Source of the DNA: Hemicordylus capensis
Taxonomy: Eukaryota > Chordata > Lepidosauria > Squamata > Cordylidae
DNA length: 64,000 nucleotides
Direction: 5' to 3'
Assembly: GCF_027244095.1 (NCBI RefSeq)
Contig: NC_069662.1
Span: 11,744,501-11,808,500 of the forward strand
Numbering within the stretch: position 1 is the first letter of the stretch; each line of letters opens with the position of its first letter. A program made the position numbers and the translations under genes. The notes under the pieces were generated by a model. It saw only the letters and a list, made by a program, of their open reading frames with translations, searched no databases and was not told where the DNA came from. Below are positions 54,074 to 64,000 of the stretch, piece by piece.

Positions 54074-55024
54074 CTAGGTTTTCCCTCCATCTGATACTCC
54101 CACATTTAAATATTTTTTAATCAGTCTCAACATAGCTAATTTGATCTCTTTGTTTCTCAGAGTGTAGATCATGGGATTCATCAATGGAAAAACCACTGTG
54201 TGGAAAAAGGCGACCACCTTGTCAAAGGGGAAGTCCTGGAAAGGCCGGCAGTAGACGTAGATGGCAGGGCCAAACATGATGAAGATGATAATGATGTGGG
54301 TGATGCATGTAGATGAAGCTTTGCTCTTCCCTTTGCTGGAGCCTGTCCTCACCTTGACCAGTAGGGCCCCATAGGAAATGAGGAGGATGAGGAAACACAT
54401 CAGAGTGGACAGGCCACTGTTGAAGAACATGATGAACTCTAGCATGAAGGTGTCAGTGCAGGCCAACTTGATGATCTGGGTGATGTCGCAGAAGAGGTTA
54501 TCCAGCTCATTGGGGCCACAGAAAGGGAGAGGGACAATAAGAATGACCTGGATCATGGAGTGCATGAAACCTCCAGTCCATGAAGTCACTACCATAGCCC
54601 AGCAAAGTGCCTTGGTCACCACAGTTGTATAGCGCAGTGGGTGGCAGATGGCCACATACCGATCAATCCCCATGGCAATCAGAAGCCACATCTCAGCCGC
54701 ACCCAGAAAGTGGATGAAGAAAATCTGAAGCATGCAGCCCGGGTAGGAGATGGTTCTGCTGCCAGAGAAGAGGTTAATCATAATCTTTGGAGGGGTGATG
54801 CAGCTGTAGCAGATATCCAAGCAGGCCAGGTGGGCCAGGAAGAAAAACATGGGGGATCTCAGATGGCAGTCATTCCAAATGGTCACAATGATCAGGATGT
54901 TCCCGGGTAGGATGATGATGTAGAAGAGCAGGAGGAGGGCAGAGAGGACAATCTGAAATTCATACTTCTGTGGTAATCCTTGGAAAATGAATTGTGTCAC
55001 TAGAGTATGATTCTCATCTTCCAT
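54074..55024 (-). CDS. OR6: intact olfactory receptor, family 4-like
   Basis: A complete OR of 316 residues. It has NHT at 5-7, GNILIIVTI, HLRSPMFFFLAHLACLD, cysteines 97 and 179, MGIDRYVAICHPLRY, FCDITQIIKLAC, KASSTC, FGPAIYVYCRPF and NPMIYTLRNKEIK, then a slightly longer tail ending GVSDGGKT. The acceptor ATTCCACTGTAG lies about 20 bases before the ATG. The first 35 residues (QFIFQGLPQKYEFQIVLS) are much more diverged from OR5 than the rest, which is nearly identical, a pattern that suggests gene conversion. The intron (about 4.0 kb to the donor at 59061) holds an L2, a second LINE and a CR1 piece nested in one another. Confidence 0.95.
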   Translation of the reverse strand: MEDENHTLVTQFIFQGLPQKYEFQIVLSALLLLFYIIILPGNILIIVTIWNDCHLRSPMFFFLAHLACLDICYSCITPPKIMINLFSGSRTISYPGCMLQIFFIHFLGAAEMWLLIAMGIDRYVAICHPLRYTTVVTKALCWAMVVTSWTGGFMHSMIQVILIVPLPFCGPNELDNLFCDITQIIKLACTDTFMLEFIMFFNSGLSTLMCFLILLISYGALLVKVRTGSSKGKSKASSTCITHIIIIFIMFGPAIYVYCRPFQDFPFDKVVAFFHTVVFPLMNPMIYTLRNKEIKLAMLRLIKKYLNVGVSDGGKT

Positions 55025-55279
55025 CCTGTCAATGCATAGCCCTACAGTGGAATAATGGTGAGGCCATTAGATAGAAACAAGTACCGTACCGTATTGCTTC
55101 ATCACTCTTTGTCTAATTTGATAGACATGAACCCTATGTTATTCAAAAGCTGGCCAGGGGAGGGAAGACTGCATGGACTTTCTGATTTTTGAAACATGGC
55201 AGTCTGGGTCTTTCCCCTCAGTTCTGGAATGGTGGGTTAGGTTGAGTGATATGGGATTGGGAATGTTTATACAGAATGA

Positions 55280-55595
55280 CTTCACAGCAGTAGTTCATAA
55301 GCTGGTAACCTCCAGACTTGACTACTGCAATGTGTTCTATGTGGGGCTGCCTTTGTGCTTGGTCCAGAAAGTGCAATGGGTGCAACACGCAGTTGCCTAG
55401 TTGGCATCTAGATCATCTCGAAGAGACCATCTGACTCCTACAGTATATTAAAAGAACTCCACTGCCTACTAATATTTCAGGGCAAAAATACAAAGTACTG
55501 GTTAGCAACTTGGGATGTTTAAGAGAACATCTTCTTCACTATGAGCCCCGCAGCCCGTTAAGATCATCCAGGGAGGTCCATCTGCAGTTGGTCCA
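55280..55595 (+). repeat. L2 LINE, part 1
   Basis: CTGGTAACCTCCAGACTTGA to GGAGGTCCATCTGCAGTTG; interrupted by LINE family P and resumed at 57598. Confidence 0.82.
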
Positions 55596-57597
55596 CCTTA
55601 GATCAGGATTTGGTCCTGAGACGTCTAATAAATAAGTACAACAACAAGCCAAGTGGTGCACTGTAAACCACCTTGGTTGATATTAAGGCAGCCTTTGATC
55701 ACATTCCTCGTGATAAACTGTGGAAGAAATTATCAGATTCTTTATGAGACATTTAACAAGCCCCATTCGTGCAGAGAAAGGGGTCCGCCAGGGCTGTATA
55801 TTGGCCCCACTATTGTTTAATTACTACATTAATGACATGGTGGACACTCTCTCTACTCTGGACTGTCACCTGCCGAAATTGAGCAGTAGACACCTAGCCT
55901 CCCTTCTTTACATGGGTGATGTTGTCCTACTGTCATAGTCTCTGGTGGGGATGATGAAAATGTTGGGAGCTCTGGCTGACTATTGTAATGAAAATTTGCT
56001 TTCCATCCATCACCAGAAGACCAAGGTTCTAATGTTCACCAGGAAACCCACAGTGCATAAATGGCAAATCAATGGGGTTAGTGTAGCACAGACAATGCAA
56101 TATAAATACTTGGGGGTCATCTTCCAGGCAACAGGTGACTGGAAAGGGCAAACCAACTCCATTGTAACAAATGCACAGAGATAAACTACTGCAATTTTGA
56201 GATTTTCTTTCTCCTCAGCGGGTAGATATGTTCCAGCTGCCATTAAGGTCTTTCAAACTAAGGTAATCCCACAGCTTCTCTATGGCTCCCAGATCTGTAC
56301 ATATAGTTAATTTGGACCACTTGAGAGGGTCCAATCTAAATTTCTTAGGGCTATTTTCTCAACCCCCTGCTGTGTGTCTAATGTAAAGCTGCTTCTGGAA
56401 ACAGGTCTGTTGAGCTTGGAGACCTATGCCTGGATCTATATTTTCAACTTTTGGTTGAAGCTGATCTATTTTCTTTCTGGCCCAGCTCCCTTAATTTTTA
56501 AGGATGAATATCCCTCTGATTGAAGATAAGAACATAAGAACAGCCTTGCTGGATCAGGCCGAAGGCCCATCTAGTCCAGCATCCTGTTTCACACAGTGGC
56601 CCACCAGATGCTGCTGGAAGCCTACAGGCAGAAGTTGAGGGCATGCCCTCCCTCCTACTGTTACTCCCCTGCAACTGGTACTCAGAGGCATCCTGCCTCT
56701 GAGGCTGGAGGTGGCCTATAGCCCTCTGACTAGCAGCAGTTGCTAGACCTCTCCTCCATGAAGTTATCCAAACCCCTCTTAAAGCCATCCAGGTTGTTGG
56801 CTGTCACCACATCTTGTAGCAGAGAATTCCAAAAGTTGATTAGTTGACTGGATGCATTTAATCACTGCAGTTGATCACCAACAAGTTGATTGGATGCATT
56901 TCATCACTGAAAAGTTAAAATTACTTGGGTTGTCAATGGGATATCTGCTATCTCTGGGTTATAATAACGCCAAGGCGATCCTCAAACAGCGTATCATTGA
57001 TATGGAACACCAGGTTGATCTAAGATGAGCAACAAGCTATGCAAGTTTTGGAGCTGTTAAATCTTTACAAAAACTGACCACATATCTGTATAGCTTGCTA
57101 TACCCAATACACAAAAGACACTGATTTGGCTGGATATGCTGCCCTCTGTGGTAATGGATGGTAGGTTCAGGAGAGTCCCCTACCTGGAAAGATTGTGTCC
57201 TTGTGGGAATGAAGATGTTGAGACAGTTGGCCATGTGCTCCTCTACTGTTCTTTTTATCGTGATTTACGTTTTAGATATATTACCCCTCTTCCTTTATGA
57301 TATCCAAATAATTCTGAGGAGTTTTACATAAATTTCTTTCGTTCTGACATTCACACTGATGTTTCACAGCAGGTAGCCGGCTTTTGTATGGCTGCAATTA
57401 AGATCCTCACATAGTGTGTTAGAAATGGTTCATTTAGGTTTTTAGGTTATTCCATCCTATCTTATTTTACTCTTATGTAATAGTCTCTATTTCAGTATTC
57501 TTATATATCTGTACCAATATTTACTCTTAAGGTTCTTTTCGTCTGGGTCTGTGTTGAAGTCTGTTGATCTGATCAAAGACCATAATAAACAGAACTG
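55596..57597 (+). repeat. LINE family P inserted in L2
   Basis: Reads VDIKAAFDHIPRDKLWKK, EKGVRQGCILAPLLFNYYIN and LASLLYMGDVVLLS (RT box YMGD instead of YADD), QYKYLGVIFQATGDWKGQ, VQSKFLRAIFSTPCCVSNVK, and ends AAGACCATAATAAACAGAAC. CATCTGCAGTTG before it and CATCTGCTGTTG after it look like a 12-base target duplication. Multiple stops and frame changes. Confidence 0.78.
56525..56860 (-). repeat. CR1 3' end inserted in LINE family P
   Basis: GATAAGAACATAAGAACAGC at the tail end, AAACCCCTCTTAAAGCCATC near the other. A direct repeat AGTTGAYTGGATGCATTT lies just after it (56841 and 56886). Confidence 0.82.
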
Positions 57598-57870
57598 AAC
57601 ATCTGCTGTTGTCACCAATTTGTCTGATGGCTACTCAGGGATATAGGCCTTCTTTGTTGCCACCTCAAGACTTTGGAATGTGCTCCTTGCTGAAATAAGA
57701 GCCTCCCCATCTCTTACAGGTTTTAAAAAGACTCTTAAGTTGCTTCTAGTCATGCAAGCTTTTTAAGAATAATTGTGGTTTTAAACTGATTTAATGTTGT
57801 AGTTTCTGTTTTAATTTATATTGGTTGTAAACTGCCCGGAGACATGGGTTTGGGGCAGTGCACAAATATA
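57598..57870 (+). repeat. L2 LINE, part 2
   Basis: CACCAATTTGTCTGATGGCT, GAATGTGCTCCTTGCTGAAA and the tail GCCCGGAGACATGGGTTTGG. Confidence 0.82.
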
Positions 57871-57887
57871 TAAATATAATAAATAAT

Positions 57888-58315
57888 GAGGCGATTCTCA
57901 CAATCAGTGGAAAGAGGGCTAAAGGAGCTTAGCCCGCTTTCCACGGACCATGGGAACCACCGGGCTTGCAGGTGAGCCCAGTTTCCACAAAGCGGGTAAC
58001 CCACTTAAATGCCCCTCACCTTAGCCCAGGTTAGCGGAGCGAGCACCTGCTAACTAAGGTTTTCCAGTCATATATTGCCGCATCACAACTCTGTGCTGCG
58101 GCAACACATGAGGAGCCCCCCATAGGGAGGGGGCGTCCTCACGCAGGGCATCCTGGGACTTCCGGAGATTGCACGGCCCCCGATCCCTGCAGCCCCTGAT
58201 TCCTGCAGCCCCTGCCCAGGGCTGAAGCCTTGATCGTCTGCAGGGAGAGCGGGCTAAGCCCACTCTCCCTGCAGAACCCCCTCCAGCAGGTCTCAGTGAT
58301 CGTGAGACTCGCCTC
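57888..58315. mobile_element. MITE family G, 428 bp
   Basis: Ends GAGGCGATTCTCACAATCAG and (reverse complement) GAGGCGAGTCTCACGATCAC; apparent 3-base duplication AAT. Internal hairpin-forming TTAGCCCGCTTTCC/GGAAAGAGGGCTAA and AGAGCGGGCTAAGCCC parts. Confidence 0.82.
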
Positions 58316-58377
58316 AATAACTAACTAAATAAATGGTATTCATGTTCCAGGTTCAAATCAAAACAAATCAAATCAGA

Positions 58378-58512
58378 TGAGGCCATAGCTCAATGGGAGA
58401 ACATCTGCTTTGCTTGAAGAAGGCCCCAAATTCAATCCCTGGCAGCATCTCCAGTTAGGTCTGGAAGAGACTCCTGCCTGAAACCTTGGAGAGCTGCTGT
58501 CAGTCATCCCCT
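58378..58512 (+). repeat. SINE with tRNA head (family S, type 1), truncated
   Basis: GAGGCCATAGCTCAATGGGA and CAAATTCAATCCCTGGCAGC (A and B box regions); stops after GAGAGCTGCTGTCAGTC. Confidence 0.75.
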
Positions 58513-58514
58513 GC

Positions 58515-58930
58515 CCTACTCCCATCATAGCAAGCAAAACTCTCATTGTGCCCCCAAAGCAGAGATGGAGGTCTTCATTTTTTAAGAAGAAAGAAAGTTT
58601 CAAACCTTACAATGCTGGATCCAAATTCCAAGTATGCATATTGTGACTGAAGAATCCCCTTGCTTGATATACGTTCGTGTGTGTGTGCGTGCGCGCATGT
58701 GCGCGCACCCAACCCTTCTACATACTTTCATAAATTAATTCCACCAAAAGAGGGACGATGCAAAATCAAGGGTTTCCCCTAGAAATGAAATCAAGAGAGT
58801 GGCATTCTTAATTTGAAAATGGGATGCTTCTTGTGACAAACACCTTTCTGTTCTTTAGATTCCTAATGCTAATGCTGGTTCTATTAAATATGGTGAGGTG
58901 TGGGGGAGAGAATGCATCTGTGGGTCCAGC
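58515..58930. other. No gene (OR6 intron)
   Basis: Alternating GTGTGCGTGCGCGCATGTGCGC at 58673-58708 is a potential Z-DNA tract; otherwise unassigned. Confidence 0.6.
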
Positions 58931-59061
58931 TGACCCCTCACGCACTCTCCTTTCCTTTTTTGCAAGCAAGGAAGAAGAGGGTAACACAAGGAACGGAGAA
59001 GGAGAAATCAAAACAAAACAAAACAAGGCTGGAGAGTGGAGACGATGAAGCAGCCTCTCAC

Positions 59062-59290
59062 CCCTAGCTTCCACTAGATGCATGGCAGCCCTTCAGGCAG
59101 CGGAGGAGTTCCTGATCCTCATCACCATGATCCCCCATCACCATGTCTATCTCTAAGAGACCCAGAGGTGAGGAGGTGTTTACCTATGGACATGCTGCTT
59201 CTCATGGGGTGAGACTCCTACCATTTGTCCCCAAGGCCCTTATTAAAAAAATTGGCACCAAACTAACATTTCCATTCATTTATGCTTCAA
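59062..59290 (-). promoter_or_regulatory. Predicted 5' exon and promoter core of OR6
   Basis: Core CCCCAAGGCCCTTATTAAAA at 59229-59248 (plus), then AATTGGCACCAAACTAACAT. The donor here is GGGGTGAGAGGC with GT at 59060-59061, at the column where OR3 and OR5 have GTAAGTGG. The core to donor distance is about 170 bases. The intron to the OR6 acceptor is about 4.0 kb. Confidence 0.65.
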
Positions 59291-59589
59291 GGATATGAAT
59301 TAGAAAAATGTGATTAGAAATTTCCATTTTCTCTATGTTTTGCAGTTATATCTTTTTCAGTATGAAAGGCTTAATCTGGGGAGGGGTAGGCAAAATGTCC
59401 CCTGGGGAAATAAAAACCCCTTGCTTGATTTTTTTGAAACTGGCTGTTCATTGTTTGTGCCCTGATCATGATCTCCTTCAGCAGCATCTTTTAAAAAGGT
59501 GCTTCTTCTTGCCAGGATATGAGATCTCATATTTTGTTGGGAGGGGTCCCCTTTTTGCCACAGGGACTTAGAAGTCCATTCTGGCTTTT

Positions 59590-59860
59590 TCAGCCTACTT
59601 TCCAGTAGGCTTATGAGATCACTCCACATTCCATGTGTCCCCCTGCCCATCAACTTCACTACACCTAGACCAATATGAACCAAATTGGGTGCAGTTGTAG
59701 GGACCCACAGGGACACTTCAATGATGTAGTTTGCGGTGATGTAATCCACCCCAACAAGATGATGGATGCATAAACCTTTGAGGCAATGTGGACTGTCTAA
59801 CTGTTTTGAATCAAATCAGGTACAGTGATTTGAACCAAATTTGCTACAAATGTAGCTTGT
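59590..59860 (+). repeat. Single unit of the 146 bp satellite with leader
   Basis: TTTCCAGTAGGCTTATGAGATCACT matches 30.18 kb just before the satellite array (TTCCAGTAGGCTTATGAGAT), followed by one unit and part of a second (TTTGAATCAAATCAGGTACA). Confidence 0.8.
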
Positions 59861-59864
59861 CACA

Positions 59865-60155
59865 AACTCACTCCACTGAAGAAGCTGACCAGAAATTATG
59901 ACACAATAGCCAGTAGCTCAAGTTTCAGCCTGCAATCCTGCTTGTAGCTGCTAGATGGCTCTCATGCCATGCCACAAGCTCTGCAGACTGCCACTTGAAA
60001 AACAAGAAGTTATGGCAAGAACTAACTCCTTTCATTCTAATTTTAATTGCTAATAACCACCTTCAGATTAATGCACTTTTTGTTCTTAAAACCAAATGCA
60101 ATCTGCAAGATACATTAAAACAGTAGTCACCAGAGCCTCATCTGTAAAACTGGGT
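59865..60155. other. No gene recognised
   Basis: Nothing identified. Confidence 0.5.
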
Positions 60156-60159
60156 GCAT

Positions 60160-60240
60160 CGTACATAGTGTACATTAATTCTGTGCACCGCCTAGAGATT
60201 TCTATATTAGGCGGTATATCATTCAATCAATCAATCAATA
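60160..60240 (+). repeat. L2 LINE 3' tail
   Basis: GTGCACCGCCTAGAGATTTC, TAGGCGGTATATCATTCAAT with an (ATCA)n end. Confidence 0.7.
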
Positions 60241-60399
60241 GGTGGAGGGTGGCAATGAGGTAATCATGTCATTCTAAAACACACTGTTGAAATGTCCTTA
60301 TGTGTCACTACAACTTTATTAAATTTGGAAAGCTGCTTCCTTGCAGTCATGCTGACTGCAGAGAGGAGGGGAAACTGGCACCAGGGCTTTCTTTTTTAA

Positions 60400-60680
60400 T
60401 GAAGGACAGCCGCGGCAGCCAATGGCAGCCAGAGGAGCTTCTTCCCTCAACTCCAGTTCCATTAGGGCAAAACTGCAGTGCCAGCATTTGGATGTAACGC
60501 TGGCACTGCAGAAATGGAGTTTACAGCCACGAAATGGAGTTTACAGCAGAGTTTGGGGAGAGAAACTGTGGGTCCCTTTCCACTGTAAACTCCAGTTGCC
60601 CATATTCGGACATACTGTTATGGAAACCGGAGGTGAAGGGGCCTCCAGTTTCCTGTTATGTCTGAAGACCCTCAAGGTGC
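60400..60680. repeat. Repeat family M, degraded
   Basis: A direct repeat ACGAAATGGAGTTTACAGC/GCAGAAATGGAGTTTACAGC occurs at 60509 and 60530; an inverted CCAGCATT/AACGCTGGCACTGCAG pair lies at 60480-60510. Confidence 0.45.
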
Positions 60681-60860
60681 ACTTGTTTTCCCAGGTGTTT
60701 AACTGAAATTTTAATATTTTAAAATGTTTTTATCTACTGAGGTTGTTTTTACTTTTAAAAATTTTTTTAAACTGTTTATACTGTTTTAGATGGGCCATGT
60801 TTTAACTTTGAGATGCCTATATCAGGCAGTATAGAAATATGATAAACAAACAGATAACCA
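60660..60860 (+). repeat. L2 LINE 3' end
   Basis: GACCCTCAAGGTGCACTTGT, then ATATCAGGCAGTATAGAAAT. Confidence 0.65.
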
Positions 60861-60869
60861 CACAAACAC

Positions 60870-61590
60870 ATTCACAGGGAACGAATGAGAGTTCAATAGC
60901 TAAAACGGACAGATGGAACAGAGAGAAAAGTAGGAAAAACACAAGATAGTAGCTGGACATGACCTCTGTTTGTAGGAAAATCACCCAACTTTTCCTTCAG
61001 ATGCTTTCTACAAACTATTACTTCTTGGGCAGGCTGCCTTTTTGCTTCAATACAGACATTTGAACGTGAATTTTTAAAAAATGGGTGACACATCTGACTT
61101 ACAGAAGCTTGTTAACTTCCCCAATCTCTTGGATCAGCCACAGAATAAGAACAAAATAGGTTTCACACAGATATTCATGCTTAGCAGGAGAAAGAGAGCC
61201 AAGATAAGTGGATAAAAGTTTAAAGACAAAGAGTGACCTGAGCCTAAGCAGTTGGACCTGTTCTATATCAGCTGAGTTGAGCCTCTAGAATCAGTGGAGT
61301 GAAACTGGATTTTAATGGGGGAGTGAGCATAGCAGCTCCCAGAAGAGAAAATCAGAGCAACACAGAGCCCTTAGTTCAACCTTTTTCACCTTTCCACTCT
61401 AAAATTCACCCTAGTTATAGGAATATGTTAACATTGTGTTATATGAGGGACAAAGTGGTCAAGAGATTTCAGGAGGTACTATCTACTCCAGGAATGGCTG
61501 TTAATGGTTCTGAACAAATGAACTGGGCTTAGTTGAACAGGGAATTCCTGACCTGTGGTTCTGGGTGTTTTAATTTACATTGAAGACTGG
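60870..61590. other. No gene recognised
   Basis: Nothing identified. Confidence 0.5.
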
Positions 61591-61597
61591 AATTTAA

Positions 61598-63055
61598 TCA
61601 ATCAATCAATCTTTATTACGGTCATAGACCAGCACAGGTTATAAAACAGTAATACTATACAATAAATGCTACATAAAAGGGGGAAAATGTTATAGTATTA
61701 CGGAGATTAACATTGATATAGCAGATAAGGCTGAGATGGGAGGAATCTAAAAAATACAAAATGTTTAAAATATGCTATAGAGCACAAGCAGAGTAGCTAA
61801 AATACATATAAGCTAAAAAGGACACAATCTGACACTTTGTTTCGGTCGAAGACCAGCGTGATGTCAAGACAAATATAAACGAGAAGATAATCAGCATTCC
61901 ATGGGATCAGTAGCACCTAATAAAATCAAAAAAATCCTCCTCGGCACAAAGTCACTGGAAATACTACTAAAATACTACTAAAATAATTTAAGATAAAAGG
62001 GGCAGCATATTCCTGCTTATAGGACTATTACAACTCAAAGCTCAGCTCAACTCCCAAAACTGGGAGGGGATATACAATTCAGGAGCTCTATAAAATATTA
62101 TCATTAAATTAGCTGCTTTTGAGCCAGTGATACCTGTCCCCACATGCCCACCTGCAACAAGCCAAGGTGTGGCTACAAATTGCTCTGGCATTAAGTCCAT
62201 CGTTTATTTGCCCATTTTTAAGCTCTTCCAAAAGCGAAGGGCTGCACTGCAAAATTTGGCTACCCGTCTAGTGGCACAGGAATTACTTCCTTCCAGCAGC
62301 CTGGCAGTCATCTGAGGTAAATCGAGACCTGGGCATTTGACTGTCAAAGGGTGTATGAGATCCCGGCGCAGGTCTCTATAGAGCAGACATTCCAACAACA
62401 CATGGATAACTGTTTCAACTTGACCCTCACCACATGGGCAGAGCCTCTCCCCGTAGGGGATCCCTCTATATCGGCCCTCAAGAGGGCTGAAGGCAGGGCA
62501 TTGCATCTTGCCAGGGTGAAAACTCTTCTAAGAGGGGGCACCTCCAAGACAGTGAGATAGGGTGCTGGGGCCAAACAATACCTAACTGATTCCTGGCACT
62601 GAAAGTCAGGTACCCTTGCCAGATCTATTTGTCTCTCTATGTGCTCAATTATCTGTTTGATGAGCTTCCTAGCTGTCTCCAAACTTTGCGTAAGCAGGGC
62701 AGACTGATCAAGGCCCAAAGAAGTCATCTTTTGGTTCAGTGAGCACTTCCTGATCGACTGATAAGAGTCCGCTAATACTAAGCGGCTCAGCCCTATCTCA
62801 GAGGAAAGGACTCTCAGCCAGTAAAACAGCGCCATTTGCCAACATCTGGCCTCAACTCTGACGAGGCCCGCCTCCAATCTGAGCCTCGCATTGGGGGTAC
62901 ATTTGGGGGTCTGAAATAATGCTCTCAGGAACTTAGACTGCACCACTTCTAAGGGGGACAGATCTGAGTAAGGACCCAGCTGGGCACCGTACAGTAACTG
63001 TGCCAATGATTTCGCCAGAAAAAGTTTTAAGGCCGCGGGGATAAGATGTCCACCC
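61598..63055 (-). repeat. LINE family P, ORF2 second half
   Basis: The minus strand reads AQLLYGAQLGPYSDLSPLEV, VQSKFLRALFQTPKCTPNAR, RRVFTLARCNALPSALL, then in a second frame GRYRGIPYGERLCPCGEGQV, ETVIHVLLECLLYRDLRRDL and RVAKFCSAALRFWKSLK; one frame change near 62.46 kb. The 3' end (TTATTACGG then GATTGATTGATT on minus) matches the other copies with a different tetranucleotide tail. Confidence 0.82.
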
Positions 63056-63059
63056 CTGG

Positions 63060-63220
63060 ATGAATTTAATTAATTTATTTTTATTCATTTAACATATTTT
63101 TATACCTCCCCATACGCAAGTCCCTGGGTGGTTCTCAAGCTAAAAATACAACAATTAAAACATTGCAAAGAGGCACCTTTTAAATATTACTCTCAGAAAT
63201 AACTCTCTTCGCTTTCCCCC
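63060..63220. other. 3' flank of OR7
   Basis: Short SINE-like tail text (TTTTATACCTCCCCATACG); nothing else. Confidence 0.4.
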
Positions 63221-63223
63221 ATC

Positions 63224-64000
63224 TCACATTGCCATCTTCCCATCTGAAATTACATCCTTGCTTCTCAGCTTCCCCATGGCCGACTTCACATCTTTGTTCC
63301 TCAATGTGTAGATCAAAGGATTCAGCATGGGGGTGATGATATTGTACAGGACAGAGACCAGCTTGTCTACTGAGAAGGTGGAGAAAGGCCGGGCATAGAT
63401 GAAGATGCAGGGTCCAAAGAACAAGGTTACCACAGTGAGGTGGGAGGCACAGACATTGAGGGCTTTGCGCCGCCCCTCAGGGGAGCGGATCTTCACCAGA
63501 ATGGTGGCGTAGGAGGTCACCAAGATGATGAAGCAGCTGGTGGAGATGAGACCACTGTTGGACACCATGAGCAGCTCAATGACATAGATGTCTGTGCAGG
63601 CCAACTTGATGACCGGTGGGACATCACAGAAGAAGTTGTCCACCTGATTGGGCCCACAAAATGGTAGCCTCATGGTGAGGATGGTCTGGACCGTGGAGTG
63701 GATGAAGCCCCCAGTCCAAGAAGCTGCCACTAACCAGCTACAGAGCTGCCTGTTCATGATACTGGGGTAGTGCAGAGGCTTGCAAATGGCCACATACCTG
63801 TCGTATGCCATGACAGTGAGGAGGAACATCTCAGCAGCACCCACAAAATGGAGGAAAAAGAGCTGGGCCATGCAAGCTTCAAAGGAGATGCTCCTCTTCT
63901 CAGCCAGGAAGTCCACCAACATTTTGGGGGCAGTGACTGTAGAGTAGCAGAGGTCTAGGAAGGAGAGATTTCCCAACAGAAAGTACATGGGTGTGCGTAG
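63224..64000 (-). CDS. OR7: olfactory receptor, 5' end beyond window
   Basis: The frame is open to the right edge and begins there with LRTPMYFLLGNLSFLDLC, so TM1 and the start codon lie outside. Landmarks: CMAQLFFLHF, MAYDRYVAICKPLHY, LPFCGPNQVDNFFCDVPPV, KLACTDIY, KALNVCASHL, FGPCIFIYARPF and MLNPLIYTLRNKDVK, ending KMAM. It differs more from OR1 and OR3 to OR6 than they do from each other and shares KLACTDIY-type loop 2 and FGPCIFIY with OR2. Family 4-like by motif. Its promoter module would be outside the window. Confidence 0.93.
   Translation of the reverse strand, partial: LRTPMYFLLGNLSFLDLCYSTVTAPKMLVDFLAEKRSISFEACMAQLFFLHFVGAAEMFLLTVMAYDRYVAICKPLHYPSIMNRQLCSWLVAASWTGGFIHSTVQTILTMRLPFCGPNQVDNFFCDVPPVIKLACTDIYVIELLMVSNSGLISTSCFIILVTSYATILVKIRSPEGRRKALNVCASHLTVVTLFFGPCIFIYARPFSTFSVDKLVSVLYNIITPMLNPLIYTLRNKDVKSAMGKLRSKDVISDGKMAM

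Overview
The window looks like squamate reptile (lizard) chromosomal DNA. It carries a Sauria-type SINE at about 13.02-13.24 kb, several other tRNA-derived SINE families, and LINEs of at least five kinds (CR1, L2, L1, an R4/Dong-like element with a restriction-like endonuclease, and a second apurinic-type family). It also carries many short hAT-like and other MITEs and many long microsatellites. I cannot narrow the species further. I saw no LTR, gag, retroviral pol or envelope sequence.

The only host genes are olfactory receptors (ORs), all on the minus strand, head to tail, resembling class II family 4. Four look intact or near intact: OR1 8996-9940, OR3 33295-34230, OR5 46159-47094 and OR6 54074-55024. 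OR7 (63224-64000) runs off the right edge. OR2 (21219-22261) has one reading-frame break in TM1. OR4 (about 39866-40374) is a pseudogene cut after extracellular loop 2. Two smaller relics remain: an OR N-terminal fragment at about 6183-6325 and an about 80 bp copy of the OR2 tail at about 20338-20420.

The main result is a repeated upstream module. About 3.5 to 4.8 kb upstream (higher coordinate) of OR1, OR2, OR3, OR5 and OR6 lies a conserved block. It has a core reading CCCAAGGCCCTTATTAAAA (plus strand), and 90 to 250 bases on, a minus-strand splice donor (GGTAAGTG or GGGTGAGA). Each OR coding exon has a matching splice acceptor about 17 to 20 bases before its ATG. Together these predict an untranslated first exon and one long intron per gene, with a promoter core that resembles an EBF/Olf-1 site beside an AT-rich homeodomain-like site. 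A core without its exon survives at 42.78 kb upstream of the OR4 pseudogene.

Layout: 0-9 kb repeats with an OR relic; 9-15 kb OR1 and its 5' module, with L1 and SINE insertions in the intron; 15.6-19.7 kb a LINE block (R4-like then CR1); 20.3-26 kb OR2 and its module; 26-33 kb a CR1, a MITE and a 146 bp satellite; 33-38.4 kb OR3 and its module; 38.3-43.5 kb a duplicated segment holding pseudogene OR4; 46-51 kb OR5 and its module; 52.6-53.3 kb a GC-rich foldback element; 54-59.3 kb OR6 and its module, whose intron holds a three-deep nest of LINEs; 60-63 kb repeats; 63.2 kb to the edge OR7.
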